DNA of 64,000 nucleotides from Coprococcus sp. (GTDB lineage: Bacteria > Bacillota > Clostridia > Lachnospirales > Lachnospiraceae), in assembly GCA_017935345.1 (NCBI GenBank), contig JAGBHU010000016.1, positions 248,001 through 312,000 on the forward strand, read 5' to 3'. The translations under genes were made by a program, and so were the position numbers. Positions 34,621-43,977 of the stretch are shown in pieces (position 1 is the first letter of the stretch; each line of letters begins with the position of its first letter). Below the pieces are notes generated by a model. It saw only the letters and a program-made list of their open reading frames with translations, was not told the origin of the DNA and made no database searches.

Positions 34621-35643
34621 ATGGCAGTAAAAGTAGCAATCAACGGATTTGGACGTATTGGACGTCTTGCATTCAGACAGATGTTTGACGCAGAAGGATA
34701 TGAGGTAGTTGCAATCAACGACTTAACAAAGCCTTCTATGTTAGCTCACTTATTAAAGTATGATTCATCACAGGGTAAGTATCAGTACGCTGATCAGGTT
34801 TCAGCAGATGATGAGGCTGGTACAATTACAGTATGTGGTAAGACATTAAAGATTTATGCTGAGGCAGACGCTAAGAATCTTCCATGGGGAGAGCTTGACG
34901 TAGACGTTGTTCTTGAGTGTACAGGCTTCTATGTATCAAAGGCTAAGTCACAGGCTCATATTGATGCAGGTGCTAAGAAGGTAGTTATTTCAGCTCCAGC
35001 TGGAAATGACCTTCCTACAATTGTTTACAGCGTAAATGAGAATACATTAACAGCAGATGACAAGATTATTTCAGCTGCTTCATGTACAACAAACTGCTTA
35101 GCTCCTATGGCTAAGGCTCTGAATGATTACGCTCCAATCCAGTCAGGTATTATGTCTACAATTCACGCCTACACAGGTGACCAGATGGTACTTGATGGAC
35201 CACACAGAAAGGGTGACTTAAGAAGAGCTCGTGCAGCTGCAGTGAATATCGTTCCGAACTCAACAGGTGCTGCAAAGGCTATCGGTCTTGTTATCCCAGA
35301 GTTAAATGGTAAGTTAATCGGTTCAGCTCAGAGAGTTCCGGTTCCTACAGGTTCAACAACAATCCTTACAGCAGTTGTTAAGGGTAAGGATGTAACAAAG
35401 GAAGGTATCAATGCTGCAATGAAGGCTGCTGCTTCAGAGTCATATGGCTACAATGAAGAGCAGATCGTATCATCAGATATCGTTGGTATGAGATACGGTT
35501 CATTATTCGATGCTACACAGACAATGGTAGCTCCAATCGCTGATGATTTGTATGAGGTTCAGGTTGTTTCATGGTATGACAACGAGAATTCATACACAAG
35601 CCAGATGGTTAGAACAATTAAGTACTTCGCTGAGTTAGCATAA
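34621..35643 (+). CDS. gap: Glyceraldehyde-3-phosphate dehydrogenase
   Basis: GAPDH oxidises glyceraldehyde 3-phosphate with NAD and phosphate. The 340-residue protein has [14 protein letters not shown] at the N terminus for NAD binding, the catalytic cysteine in [12 protein letters not shown], its histidine partner in [10 protein letters not shown], and [15 protein letters not shown] at the end. The codon use is that of a highly expressed gene. It starts after an AGGAGG site and has its own promoter. A strong terminator lies between it and pgk, so gap can be made in excess over the downstream genes. Confidence 0.98.
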   Translation: MAVKVAINGFGRIGRLAFRQMFDAEGYEVVAINDLTKPSMLAHLLKYDSSQGKYQYADQVSADDEAGTITVCGKTLKIYAEADAKNLPWGELDVDVVLECTGFYVSKAKSQAHIDAGAKKVVISAPAGNDLPTIVYSVNENTLTADDKIISAASCTTNCLAPMAKALNDYAPIQSGIMSTIHAYTGDQMVLDGPHRKGDLRRARAAAVNIVPNSTGAAKAIGLVIPELNGKLIGSAQRVPVPTGSTTILTAVVKGKDVTKEGINAAMKAAASESYGYNEEQIVSSDIVGMRYGSLFDATQTMVAPIADDLYEVQVVSWYDNENSYTSQMVRTIKYFAELA

Positions 35644-35673
35644 TAGTTAGCAAATAAGTATTTATAAGACCTT

Positions 35674-35712
35674 AAAAGGGGTCCGGTCTTCTTGGACCGG
35701 ACCTCTTTTTCT
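35674..35712 (+). terminator. Intrinsic terminator between gap and pgk
   Basis: Arms AGGGGTCCGGTC and GGACCGGACCTC with a short loop, followed by TTTTT. It probably reduces readthrough into pgk. Confidence 0.82.
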
Positions 35713-35742
35713 ATGAACATAATAGTTAGGAGGAATTTAAAA

Positions 35743-36954
35743 ATGTCATTAAACAAGAAGTCAGTAGATGATATTAATGTTAAGGGACTGCGTGTTCTTT
35801 GCAGATGTGATTTCAACGTACCATTAAAGGAAGGAAAGATTACAGACGAGAACAGACTTGTAGCTGCACTTCCAACAATCAAGAAATTAATAGCAGACGG
35901 AGGCAAAGTTATTCTTTGCTCACATCTTGGAAAGGTTAAAACAGAAGAGGACAAGCTTACAAAGACGCTTGCTCCTGTAGCAGCTCGTCTTTCAGAACTT
36001 CTCGGACAGGAAGTAAAATTTGCTGCTGATCCTGAGGTAGTAGGTCCAAACGCAAAGGCTGCCGTAGAGGCTATGCAGGATGGAGATGTTATTCTTCTTG
36101 AGAATACACGTTTCAGACCGGAAGAGACAAAGAATGGTGAGGCATTTTCAAAGGATCTTGCAAGCATCTGTGATGTATTCGTAAATGATGCTTTCGGTAC
36201 AGCTCACAGAGCACATTGCTCAAATGTTGGTGTTGCAGGTCTTGTGGACACAGCCGTTGTTGGTTACTTAATGCAGAAGGAAATTGATTTCCTTGGAAAT
36301 GCTGTTGAGAATCCTGTAAGACCTTTTGTTGCTATCCTTGGTGGTGCAAAGGTTGCAGATAAGCTTAATGTTATTTCAAATCTTCTTGAGAAGTGTGATA
36401 CACTTATCATCGGTGGTGGTATGGCTTACACATTCCTGAAAGCTAAGGGATATGAAATCGGTAAGTCACTTGTTGATGAGACAAAGATTGATTACTGTAA
36501 GGAAATGATGGAAAAGGCAGAGAAGCTGGGCAAGAAGCTGCTTCTTCCTGTTGATTCCGTTATGATTGATGAGTTTCCAAACCCAATCGATGCTCCTGTA
36601 GATGTTGAAATCTTTGATGCAGATAAGATGTCAGCAGACAAAGAAGCATGTGATATCGGACCAAAGACGATTGAACTTTACGCAGATGCCGTTAAGACAG
36701 CTAAGACAGTTGTTTGGAATGGACCTATGGGTGTATTTGAGAATCCTACACTTGCAGCCGGTACAAAGGCTGTAGCTGCTGCACTTGCTGATACAGATGC
36801 TACAACAATTATCGGTGGTGGTGATTCAGCTGCTGCTGTTAACCAGTTAGGTTATGGTGCTAAGATGAGCCATATCTCAACAGGTGGCGGCGCTTCACTT
36901 GAGTTCCTTGAAGGAAAAGAGCTTCCGGGCGTAGCAGCCGCAAATGATAAGTAA
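35743..36954 (+). CDS. pgk: Phosphoglycerate kinase
   Basis: Pgk makes ATP and 3-phosphoglycerate from 1,3-bisphosphoglycerate. I start the 403-residue protein at ATG 35743, which has AGGAGG upstream and gives the normal [11 protein letters not shown]; 17 upstream codons in frame belong to the terminator region. Motifs are [17 protein letters not shown], the [11 protein letters not shown] substrate loop, the [14 protein letters not shown] hinge, the WNGPMGVFE stretch and [11 protein letters not shown]. The first of three tandem repeats begins at its stop codon. tpiA follows after 219 bases. Confidence 0.97.
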   Translation: MSLNKKSVDDINVKGLRVLCRCDFNVPLKEGKITDENRLVAALPTIKKLIADGGKVILCSHLGKVKTEEDKLTKTLAPVAARLSELLGQEVKFAADPEVVGPNAKAAVEAMQDGDVILLENTRFRPEETKNGEAFSKDLASICDVFVNDAFGTAHRAHCSNVGVAGLVDTAVVGYLMQKEIDFLGNAVENPVRPFVAILGGAKVADKLNVISNLLEKCDTLIIGGGMAYTFLKAKGYEIGKSLVDETKIDYCKEMMEKAEKLGKKLLLPVDSVMIDEFPNPIDAPVDVEIFDADKMSADKEACDIGPKTIELYADAVKTAKTVVWNGPMGVFENPTLAAGTKAVAAALADTDATTIIGGGDSAAAVNQLGYGAKMSHISTGGGASLEFLEGKELPGVAAANDK

Positions 36955-37124
36955 GACCTTAACGAAGACGAGCTAAAAGCGAAGTCTGAGTTTAGTTCGA
37001 ACTTATGCAGGGAGACTTAACGAAAACAAGCCGAAGGTGCAGGTTGAGTTTAGTCGAGTCGCAAAAGTAAGACCTAGCAAAACTGAGCTAAAAGCGAAGT
37101 CTGAGTTTAGTTCGAACTTATGTA
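36952..37124. repeat. Three tandem intercistronic repeats between pgk and tpiA
   Basis: Units start at 36952, 37011 and 37068 with lengths of 59, 57 and about 57 bases. Units 1 and 3 share 38 identical bases (36970-37007 and 37085-37122); unit 2 is diverged. Each of units 1 and 3 contains the palindrome AGTTCGAACT. The array begins at the pgk stop codon. Confidence 0.8.
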
Positions 37125-37173
37125 AGTTCATTGTAGATGAAATTAAAAAATACAGTAAAAAGAGGTTAATAAA

Positions 37174-37926
37174 ATGGCAAGAAAGAAAATTATAGCTGGT
37201 AACTGGAAGATGAACAAGACTCCTAGTGAGGCTGTTGCTTTGGTTAACGAGTTAAAGGATTTGGTAAAGAACGATGATGTAGATGTCGTATACTGCGTAC
37301 CTGCAATCGATATCGTACCAGTAGTTGAGGCTACAAAGGGTACGAATGTAGCTGTTGGTGCTGAGAATATGTATTTTGAGGAGAGCGGCGCATACACAGG
37401 CGAGATTTCAGCTGCAATGTTAGTTGATGCCGGAGTTCAGTATGTTATCCTTGGTCACTCAGAGCGTCGTGATTACTTCAAAGAGGATGATGTTCTCTTA
37501 AACAAGAAGGTTAAGAAGGCATTTGAGGCAGGACTTACCCCGATTCTTTGCTGTGGTGAGAGCCTTGAGCAGAGAGAGCTTGGCGTAACAATGGATTGGA
37601 TTCGTCTTCAGATTAAATCCGATCTTGCAGGTGTTACAGCAGATCAGGTTAAGGAATTAGTTATTGCTTACGAGCCAATTTGGGCTATCGGAACTGGCAA
37701 GACTGCTACATCAGATCAGGCACAGGAAGTATGTAAGGGAATTCGTGACCTGATTGCTGAAATGTATGATGATGCTACAGCAGAAGCTGTTCGTATTCAG
37801 TATGGTGGTTCCATGAACGCAGGAAATGCTGCTGAGTTACTTGCAAAGCCTGATATTGACGGCGGACTTATCGGTGGCGCATCACTGAAGGCTGATTTTG
37901 GTAAGATTGTAAATTACAACAAATAA
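37174..37926 (+). CDS. tpiA: Triosephosphate isomerase
   Basis: TpiA interconverts dihydroxyacetone phosphate and glyceraldehyde 3-phosphate. The 250-residue barrel has the N-terminal [10 protein letters not shown] with the active lysine, the electrophilic histidine in [11 protein letters not shown], the catalytic glutamate in [14 protein letters not shown], and the phosphate site YGGSMNAGN and [10 protein letters not shown]. The start has an AGAGG site. It lies behind pgk across the tandem repeats and ends 55 bases before nested hairpin B. Confidence 0.97.
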   Translation: MARKKIIAGNWKMNKTPSEAVALVNELKDLVKNDDVDVVYCVPAIDIVPVVEATKGTNVAVGAENMYFEESGAYTGEISAAMLVDAGVQYVILGHSERRDYFKEDDVLLNKKVKKAFEAGLTPILCCGESLEQRELGVTMDWIRLQIKSDLAGVTADQVKELVIAYEPIWAIGTGKTATSDQAQEVCKGIRDLIAEMYDDATAEAVRIQYGGSMNAGNAAELLAKPDIDGGLIGGASLKADFGKIVNYNK

Positions 37927-37940
37927 ATAGTATCGGATGA

Positions 37941-38040
37941 TATATCAGATATGAATACTGATAAAGTTTATTAAAAACAAATCCACTTCATTCTGAATTT
38001 GATATGCACCTGTCCGCTTAACAGGGGTATATCAGATATG
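37941..38040. repeat. 13-bp direct repeat flanking hairpin B
   Basis: TATATCAGATATG occurs at 37941-37953 and 38028-38040, 87 bases apart. The second copy lies inside hairpin B and overlaps its conserved inner motif. Confidence 0.55.
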
Positions 38041-38052
38041 GGTGAAGTGGAT
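37981..38052. terminator. Nested hairpin B: terminator with conserved inner motif
   Basis: Outer arms ATCCACTTCA (37981-37990) and TGAAGTGGAT (38043-38052), then TTTTTG. The inner CCTGT/ACAGG hairpin at 38009-38025 and the following ATATCAG match hairpin A, whereas the outer arms are unrelated to those of A. Confidence 0.72.
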
Positions 38053-38143
38053 TTTTGTATATGGTTATATATATGAATAAATGCTATAATATAATCAACG
38101 GATTTTATCTGTGATTGCAGAACAGAATTAGGGAGGAAATAGT

Positions 38144-38542
38144 ATGAGTATGAAGATGCTGTTTTTTAATATTTTTTCCATTCTTTTGACTATTGGAATA
38201 ATAGCATGGTTTGTCGGCATTGTGGTCTATTTTATAATATATCAAAAGCGTTTGCATTCTGATGATGACGGCAGCACCAAGCCAAAAAAGGGATGGATAA
38301 AAACAGTAGGTACATATACAGGAAAATCTCGTCATGTAAATGCATATTCAAGGGTGGAAGCGAAAAGCAGAGACTATCTGGAATATGAAATTAAATATTT
38401 TGCAGGGAATAAGGCTTACAGTGGCTGGTATTCCTTTTATCCGGTACCGGATCCGGATTTTTTGAGAGAGGGTGTTTCAGTTTCTCTTCAATATTTAGAG
38501 AAAAAGCCATGGAGGTTTGAAATTATAGAAATTTTGGAATAG
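38144..38542 (+). CDS. Single-pass membrane protein, DUF3592-like
   Basis: A 132-residue protein with one N-terminal membrane helix (IFSILLTIGIIAWFVGIVVYFII, residues 9-31) and a beta-rich soluble part of about 90 residues. The soluble part has the pattern GTYTGKSRHV, YLEYEIKYFAGNKAYSGWYSFYPV and VSLQYLEKKPWRFEIIEI, which resembles DUF3592-type domains. The AGGGAGG site is strong. It lies between tpiA and an ABC exporter and may be cotranscribed with the latter. The function is unknown and the family call is tentative. Confidence 0.65.
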   Translation: MSMKMLFFNIFSILLTIGIIAWFVGIVVYFIIYQKRLHSDDDGSTKPKKGWIKTVGTYTGKSRHVNAYSRVEAKSRDYLEYEIKYFAGNKAYSGWYSFYPVPDPDFLREGVSVSLQYLEKKPWRFEIIEILE

Positions 38543-38647
38543 CGCATGGCTATATTTCTTTTCAAATCGGTTATACTTAGTTTGACGATTATATTGAACT
38601 ATGATATAATTCAGTCGGTTTTAATAAGGAAAAATAAGGATAATGTT

Positions 38648-39421
38648 ATGAATTATATAAAGAATTTTTGGCAGCACAGATATTTATTAGGTGAGTTAGT
38701 AAAAAAGGGAATAAAGCTTAAATACAGAAGGTCATATCTTGGTATCATATGGTCATTACTTGAGCCGCTTCTTACAACGATAGTCCTTACGATAGTGTTT
38801 GGAACATTGTTTGGTGTAAAGGATGCAACATTTCCACTTTATGTCCTTTGCGGAAGACTTTTATTCAGTTTTTTCTCCAGTGGAACAAATGGAGCATTAA
38901 GGTCTATACGTGCCAACTCAGGAATGATAAAAAAGGTATATGTTCCAAAATATTTATATCCAATGGCAAGTATATTATTTAATTTTATTATATTTTTAAT
39001 ATCACTGATTATTTTGATACCACTTGCCTTATATTGCCATGTTACACCAAAGATTAGCTGGCTCTATATTATACTTCCGCTTTTTCTGCTGATACTTCTT
39101 ACCTTTGGTGTGGGTATGATACTTTCAACAATAGATGTATTCTTCAGAGACATGGAATATTTATGGTCAGTATGTACATTGCTGATTATGTATATGTCAG
39201 CAATATTTTATCCACCGGAAAAGCTGTTAAACAGTAATTTTGGATTTTTGTTAAAATATAATCCTTTATTTGGAATTATACAAACATTTAGAAATTGTAT
39301 GCTGGGAGACCCGCTGAATTGGAAATATATTGCATATGCAGGTGGATTTTCAGTTATTTGTATATTGGTTGGAACAGTAATATTCTATAAGAAACAGGAT
39401 GTATTTATACTTCATATATAG
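38648..39421 (+). CDS. ABC-2 type polysaccharide/teichoic acid export permease
   Basis: A 257-residue, six-helix permease of the Wzm/TagG type that exports a lipid-linked glycan to the outer face of the membrane. The start ATG 38648 follows AAGGATAATGTT; earlier in-frame codons lack a site. The N terminus has the amphipathic interface helix (LGELVKKGIKLKYRRSYLGIIWSLLEPLL), typical for the family, and the last helix ends before IFYKKQDVF. The ATPase partner follows nine bases later. No glycosyltransferase genes are near, so the glycan must be made elsewhere. Confidence 0.88.
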   Translation: MNYIKNFWQHRYLLGELVKKGIKLKYRRSYLGIIWSLLEPLLTTIVLTIVFGTLFGVKDATFPLYVLCGRLLFSFFSSGTNGALRSIRANSGMIKKVYVPKYLYPMASILFNFIIFLISLIILIPLALYCHVTPKISWLYIILPLFLLILLTFGVGMILSTIDVFFRDMEYLWSVCTLLIMYMSAIFYPPEKLLNSNFGFLLKYNPLFGIIQTFRNCMLGDPLNWKYIAYAGGFSVICILVGTVIFYKKQDVFILHI

Positions 39422-39430
39422 GCGGTTATT

Positions 39431-40168
39431 ATGGGAAAAGAAGCGTTAATTGTTGATAATGTAAGCATGAAGTTCAATCTTAGTTCAGAAAAGGTTGACA
39501 ATTTAAAGGAATATTTTATAAAGGCTTTAAAGCGAGAGATATCCTATGATGAATTTTGGGCACTGAAGAATGTAAGCTTTTCTATCAATAAGGGAGACAG
39601 ACTTGGGATACTGGGCTTGAACGGTGCGGGAAAAAGTACACTGCTTAAGGTTATTGCAGGTGTATTTAAGCCTACAGAAGGAACGGTAATCAAGAAGGGA
39701 AGAATTGTGCCGCTTCTTGAGCTTGGAGCCGGATTTGATATGCAGTACACAGGTAAAGAGAATATATTTTTATATGGCAGTGTACTTGGATTTTCAAAAA
39801 AATATCTGGAATCAAAATATGAAGAGATTGTTGCGTTCTCAGAGCTTGGAAGATTTATAGATGTTCCGCTCAAAAACTATTCATCAGGTATGAAGTCGAA
39901 ACTTGGATTTTCAATCGCAACGATTGCAGAACCCGATATCCTTATATTGGATGAGGTGCTTTCCGTAGGAGATGCAAAGTTCAGAAAGAAAAGTGAAGCA
40001 AAGATTATGCAGATGATGGCTGACGGAACAACGGTGTTATTTGTTTCGCATTCTCTTGAACAGGTAAAGAGAATCTGCAATAAGGCGATTATACTGGAAC
40101 ATGGCAAATTGATTGCAAATGGTTTGGTGGAAGAAGTAGCACCTGTATATGAAAAGATAATAGAGTAA
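39431..40168 (+). CDS. ABC ATPase of a Wzt/TagH-type glycan exporter
   Basis: A 245-residue ATPase that should pair with the preceding permease. It has Walker A GLNGAGKSTLLK near residue 62, the signature YSSGMKSKLGFS, Walker B DILILDEVLSVGD, and the H-loop FVSHS. The N-terminal part FNLSSEKVDNLKEYF and the EFWALKNVSF block are typical of Wzt/TagH. It ends soon after the ATPase core and lacks the extra C-terminal glycan-binding domain of Wzt, as in simpler teichoic-acid exporters. gpmI follows after 40 bases. Confidence 0.9.
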   Translation: MGKEALIVDNVSMKFNLSSEKVDNLKEYFIKALKREISYDEFWALKNVSFSINKGDRLGILGLNGAGKSTLLKVIAGVFKPTEGTVIKKGRIVPLLELGAGFDMQYTGKENIFLYGSVLGFSKKYLESKYEEIVAFSELGRFIDVPLKNYSSGMKSKLGFSIATIAEPDILILDEVLSVGDAKFRKKSEAKIMQMMADGTTVLFVSHSLEQVKRICNKAIILEHGKLIANGLVEEVAPVYEKIIE

Positions 40169-40208
40169 ATATTTTAATGATAATAAACAGAAAGAAGGAG
40201 AAATGATT

Positions 40209-41750
40209 ATGAGTAAGAAACCGGTAGTTTTAATGGTACTTGATGGTTATGGCATCACGGATAAGACAGAAGGAAATGCTATCTATATGGCAAAGACTCC
40301 TGTTATGGACAAATTGATGGCTGAGTGTCCATATGTTAAGGGTAATGCTTCAGGTCTTGCAGTCGGACTTCCTGATGGACAGATGGGAAATTCTGAGGTC
40401 GGACATATGAATATTGGTGCAGGACGTATCATATATCAGGAGCTTACAAGAATAACAAAATCTATAGAGGACGGAGATTTCTTTGAAAACGAAGAAATGC
40501 TTGCAGCAATAGAAAACTGCAAAAAGAATAATTCAGACCTTCATCTTTGGGGACTTCTTTCAGATGGTGGTGTTCACAGTCATAACACACATTTATATGG
40601 TATCCTCGAACTCTGTAAGAGACAGGGACTTTCAAATGTATATGTTCATCCGTTTTTTGATGGAAGAGATACACCTCCTGCATCAGGAAAGGGTTATCTT
40701 GAAGAGCTGATTGCCAAGATGAAGGAAATCGGTGTAGGTAAGGTTGCTTCTATGTCAGGCCGTTACTATGCGATGGACAGAGATAACAGATGGGATAGAG
40801 TAGAACTTGCATACAAATCACTTGTAACAGGTGAGGGCGTTCAGGCAGAAGATCCTGTAGCAGCAATGCAGGAATCATATGACAAGGAAGTATATGATGA
40901 GTTTGTGCTTCCTACCGTTATAACAGAAAACGGAAAGCCGGTTTCCCTTGTAAAGCCAAATGATTCTGTTATTTTCTTCAATTTCAGACCTGATAGGGCA
41001 AGAGAAATAACAAGAGCATTTTGTTCAGATGATTTTGACGGATTTGAAAGACCATACGGACGCATGCCACTGGTATATGTATGCTTTAAGGATTATGATG
41101 AATCAATACCGAACAAGCTCGTAGCATTCAAAAAGGAAGAAATAGAGAATACATTTGGTGAGTATCTTGCAGCATGTGGTAAGACACAGCTCAGACTTGC
41201 AGAAACAGAGAAATATGCACATGTTACATTCTTCTTTAACGGTGGTGTGGAAGAGCCGAATAAGAACGAGGACAGAACTCTTGTTAAATCTCCGGCTGTT
41301 GCAACATATGATTTGCAGCCTGAGATGAGTGCTCCTGAAGTAAGTGTCAATCTGAATGAGGCAATTACATGTGGAAAATATGATGTAATCATCATTAACT
41401 TTGCGAATCCTGATATGGTCGGTCATACAGGTGTTATTCCGGCAGCTGTTGCAGCGGTTGAAAGAGTTGACCAGTGTATCGGCGCTGCGGTAGAAGCGGT
41501 TAAGAGTGTAGATGGTGTTCTCTTCATCTGTGCAGACCATGGAAATGCAGAGCAGATGATAAACTATGAGACAGGTGACCCGCATACGGCTCATACGACG
41601 AATCCTGTTCCATTTATCTTATTTAACTATGACGATGGTGTAAAGCTCAGAGAAGGTGGCTGTCTCGCTGATATCGCACCAACGCTTCTTGAGATTATGG
41701 AACTTCCGCAGCCGAAGGAAATGACAGGAAAATCTCTTATCGTAAGATAA
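40209..41750 (+). CDS. gpmI: Phosphoglycerate mutase, 2,3-bisphosphoglycerate-independent
   Basis: This manganese enzyme interconverts 3- and 2-phosphoglycerate. I choose ATG 40209 since the AAGGAG site at 40195-40200 is eight bases upstream; the ATG at 40203 is too close. The 513-residue protein shows VLMVLDGYG, the phosphoserine site GNSEVGHMNIGAG, the FFDGRDTPP and GRYYAMDRDNRWDR motifs, and ADHGNAEQM with metal ligands. It continues the glycolysis region after the ABC exporter insertion. mscL follows after 65 bases. Confidence 0.97.
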   Translation: MSKKPVVLMVLDGYGITDKTEGNAIYMAKTPVMDKLMAECPYVKGNASGLAVGLPDGQMGNSEVGHMNIGAGRIIYQELTRITKSIEDGDFFENEEMLAAIENCKKNNSDLHLWGLLSDGGVHSHNTHLYGILELCKRQGLSNVYVHPFFDGRDTPPASGKGYLEELIAKMKEIGVGKVASMSGRYYAMDRDNRWDRVELAYKSLVTGEGVQAEDPVAAMQESYDKEVYDEFVLPTVITENGKPVSLVKPNDSVIFFNFRPDRAREITRAFCSDDFDGFERPYGRMPLVYVCFKDYDESIPNKLVAFKKEEIENTFGEYLAACGKTQLRLAETEKYAHVTFFFNGGVEEPNKNEDRTLVKSPAVATYDLQPEMSAPEVSVNLNEAITCGKYDVIIINFANPDMVGHTGVIPAAVAAVERVDQCIGAAVEAVKSVDGVLFICADHGNAEQMINYETGDPHTAHTTNPVPFILFNYDDGVKLREGGCLADIAPTLLEIMELPQPKEMTGKSLIVR

Positions 41751-41815
41751 TTGCAGGGCTTTCGATAGTGGGTACTGAATCAAAACAATAATTTTAAGTA
41801 TTTAGGAGGTTACAA

Positions 41816-42238
41816 ATGAAGAAGTTTTTACAGGAATTTAAGGAGTTTGCACTTAAGGGCAATGTAATGAGTCTTGCAATCGGTGTCATTATCGGTGGTG
41901 CATTTCAGGCCATCGTTACAGCGTTTACTGAAAATGTAATCAATCCGATTATAGGCTGTATTGGCGGCACGGATGTACAGGGTAAGATTCATTTAATGGG
42001 CGACCAGTATATTAATTATGGTGCCTTTATTACAGCAGTTATCAACTTCATTATTATGGCATTTGTTTTGTTCCTTTTAGTAAAGGGAATCAATAAGCTT
42101 ATGACAATAGGCAAGAAGCCGGAAGCAGAAGCAGCTCCACTGACAAGAAAGTGTCCGTATTGCTTTGGCGAAGTAGATATCAAGGCGACAAAATGTATGT
42201 ATTGTACATCTGACCTTCCGAAGGCAGAAGAAAAATAA
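41816..42238 (+). CDS. mscL: Large-conductance mechanosensitive channel with zinc-ribbon tail
   Basis: MscL opens under membrane tension to release solutes on osmotic downshock. The protein has 140 residues. The first helix includes [22 protein letters not shown] and the second [20 protein letters not shown]. The periplasmic loop is short. The usual C-terminal helix is followed by a zinc-ribbon tail with Cys113, Cys116, Cys127 and Cys130 (CPYC, ten residues, CMYC). The tail is not in E. coli MscL but occurs in some Clostridia. The start has AGGAGG. The channel lies between gpmI and eno. The core assignment is firm and the role of the tail is unknown. Confidence 0.92.
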   Translation: MKKFLQEFKEFALKGNVMSLAIGVIIGGAFQAIVTAFTENVINPIIGCIGGTDVQGKIHLMGDQYINYGAFITAVINFIIMAFVLFLLVKGINKLMTIGKKPEAEAAPLTRKCPYCFGEVDIKATKCMYCTSDLPKAEEK

Positions 42239-42266
42239 AAGTGTAGGATTCTATTTATATCAAGAT

Positions 42267-42306
42267 GAGGGTATGTCTCTATGGTTACGGAGATATACCC
42301 TTATTT
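42267..42306 (+). terminator. Intrinsic terminator after mscL
   Basis: Arms GGGTATGTCTC and GAGATATACCC with one G-U, followed by TTATTTT. Confidence 0.75.
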
Positions 42307-42406
42307 TGGTTAAATTAAAGGATATCCAAATAAATTCTAAAATCTGAATAATATTCCATATTTGGTTCATAATAAAATCAAAACATTTGTATAGGAGTGT
42401 TGTGAA

Positions 42407-43702
42407 ATGAACCGATTAGAAATTATAGAGGTAAAGGCGAGAGAAGTGCTGGATTCCCGTGGAAATCCTACCGTTGAGACAGAGGTAATCCTTGCCTGCG
42501 GTTGTAAAGGAAGAGCCATCGTGCCGTCAGGTGCATCAACAGGCCAGTATGAAGCACATGAGCTTAGAGACGGAGAAAAAAGATATTTTGGAAATGGTGT
42601 AACAGCCGCAGTAAATAATGTAAACAGCAGAATAGCCGACAGAATAATAGGCATGAATGTTACAAGACAGGTGGAAATCGACAGAATCATGATTGAAGCC
42701 GACGGAACGGAGAATAAGTCCAGATATGGTGCAAATGCCATGCTCAGTGTATCACTTGCCTGTGCCAAGGCAGCCGCAAATGCGCTGGGGATGCCACTTT
42801 ACAGATATATAGGTGGTCTGAATGCCAAAGTGCTTCCGATACCGATGATGAATATTTTAAATGGTGGAAAACATGCGGACAATACGGTCGATTTTCAGGA
42901 GTTTATGATTGCACCGGTTGGTGCTGAGTCCTTCAAGGAAGCCATGCAGATAGCATGTGAAGTATATCATACCTTGAAAATAGAATTAAATGTAAGAGGC
43001 TTATCAACAGGTGTGGGGGATGAAGGTGGTTTTGCACCAAATCTTGCAACGGTTTATGATGTATTAGACCTTCTTGTGCTTGCCATAACAAAGGCAGGAT
43101 ATACACCGGGACAGGATGTGAAAATAGCGATTGATGCAGCTTCTTCCGAATTATATGATGCGGCAACGATGATGTACGTTTTCGAAGGCGAGTCAAAGAT
43201 GGCAGGCAAAGAGGTAAAACGTAATGCAGAAGAGATGGTACAGCTTTATGAGGATTTAGTCGAGAAATATCCTATCTATTCCATAGAGGATGGTCTTGAT
43301 GAAAATGACATGAACGGCTGGAAGGTGCTTACCTACAGACTTGGGGACAAGCTTCAGCTTGTAGGGGATGACCTTTTTGTAACCAATACGAAGCGCCTTT
43401 CTACCGGAATAAAAAGCAATATTGCAAATTCCATATTGATAAAGGTCAATCAGATTGGAACGCTGACAGAGGCCATAGATGCCGTAGAGATGGCTCACAA
43501 GGCGGGATATACGGCTGTTATTTCCCACAGATCAGGTGAAACGGAGGATGCCTTTATAGCTGATTTGGCAGTTGCATTAAATGCAGGACAGATAAAGACA
43601 GGAGCACCATCAAGAAGTGAGAGAACAGCAAAATATAACCAGCTTCTTCGTATTGAAGAAGAACTGCATAAAAATGCTGTTTACGGATATAACAAAATGT
43701 GA
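42407..43702 (+). CDS. eno: Enolase
   Basis: Enolase converts 2-phosphoglycerate to phosphoenolpyruvate. The 431-residue protein has [11 protein letters not shown], the mobile loop [15 protein letters not shown], the metal ligands around [28 protein letters not shown] and [10 protein letters not shown], and the catalytic lysine in [10 protein letters not shown], then SHRSGETED. The start has an AGGAG site. A TPP-riboswitch operon follows closely. Codon use is less biased than in gap, which suggests lower expression or a second eno elsewhere. Confidence 0.96.
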   Translation: MNRLEIIEVKAREVLDSRGNPTVETEVILACGCKGRAIVPSGASTGQYEAHELRDGEKRYFGNGVTAAVNNVNSRIADRIIGMNVTRQVEIDRIMIEADGTENKSRYGANAMLSVSLACAKAAANALGMPLYRYIGGLNAKVLPIPMMNILNGGKHADNTVDFQEFMIAPVGAESFKEAMQIACEVYHTLKIELNVRGLSTGVGDEGGFAPNLATVYDVLDLLVLAITKAGYTPGQDVKIAIDAASSELYDAATMMYVFEGESKMAGKEVKRNAEEMVQLYEDLVEKYPIYSIEDGLDENDMNGWKVLTYRLGDKLQLVGDDLFVTNTKRLSTGIKSNIANSILIKVNQIGTLTEAIDAVEMAHKAGYTAVISHRSGETEDAFIADLAVALNAGQIKTGAPSRSERTAKYNQLLRIEEELHKNAVYGYNKM

Positions 43703-43772
43703 TAAACTAAGCAATGCATATATAGTACGCAGCACTTGCCGAGCCGACAGACGAGGTGGGGATTGCGGAAAA

Positions 43773-43866
43773 TACACGGGGAGCTTGCTGCAGCAGGCTG
43801 AGAGTAGGTGATGTACATCTTGACCCATAACCTGATTTGGATAATGCCAACGTAGGGATATAAGGT
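43773..43866 (+). ncRNA. TPP riboswitch (THI element)
   Basis: The conserved blocks are in order: ACACGGGGAGC, CAGGCTGAGAG, TTGACCC, ACCTGATTTGGATAATGCCA and CGTAGGGA. A terminator hairpin follows directly, so thiamin pyrophosphate should switch off the thiM-thiE-HAD-thiD operon by premature termination. Confidence 0.95.
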
Positions 43867-43876
43867 AGTGTTATAC

Positions 43877-43915
43877 TGCGGTTATGCTTATTTGGCATAA
43901 CCGCATTTTGTATTT
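43877..43915 (+). terminator. Riboswitch-controlled terminator
   Basis: Perfect 11-base arms TGCGGTTATGC and GCATAACCGCA with a short loop, then TTTTG. It is the expression platform of the TPP riboswitch. Confidence 0.88.
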
Positions 43916-43977
43916 ACAAAATGCCAAAGGCTCTTATCCATTTCTATTCTAAAAGAAAAAGAAAGAAGGAAAGAAAA

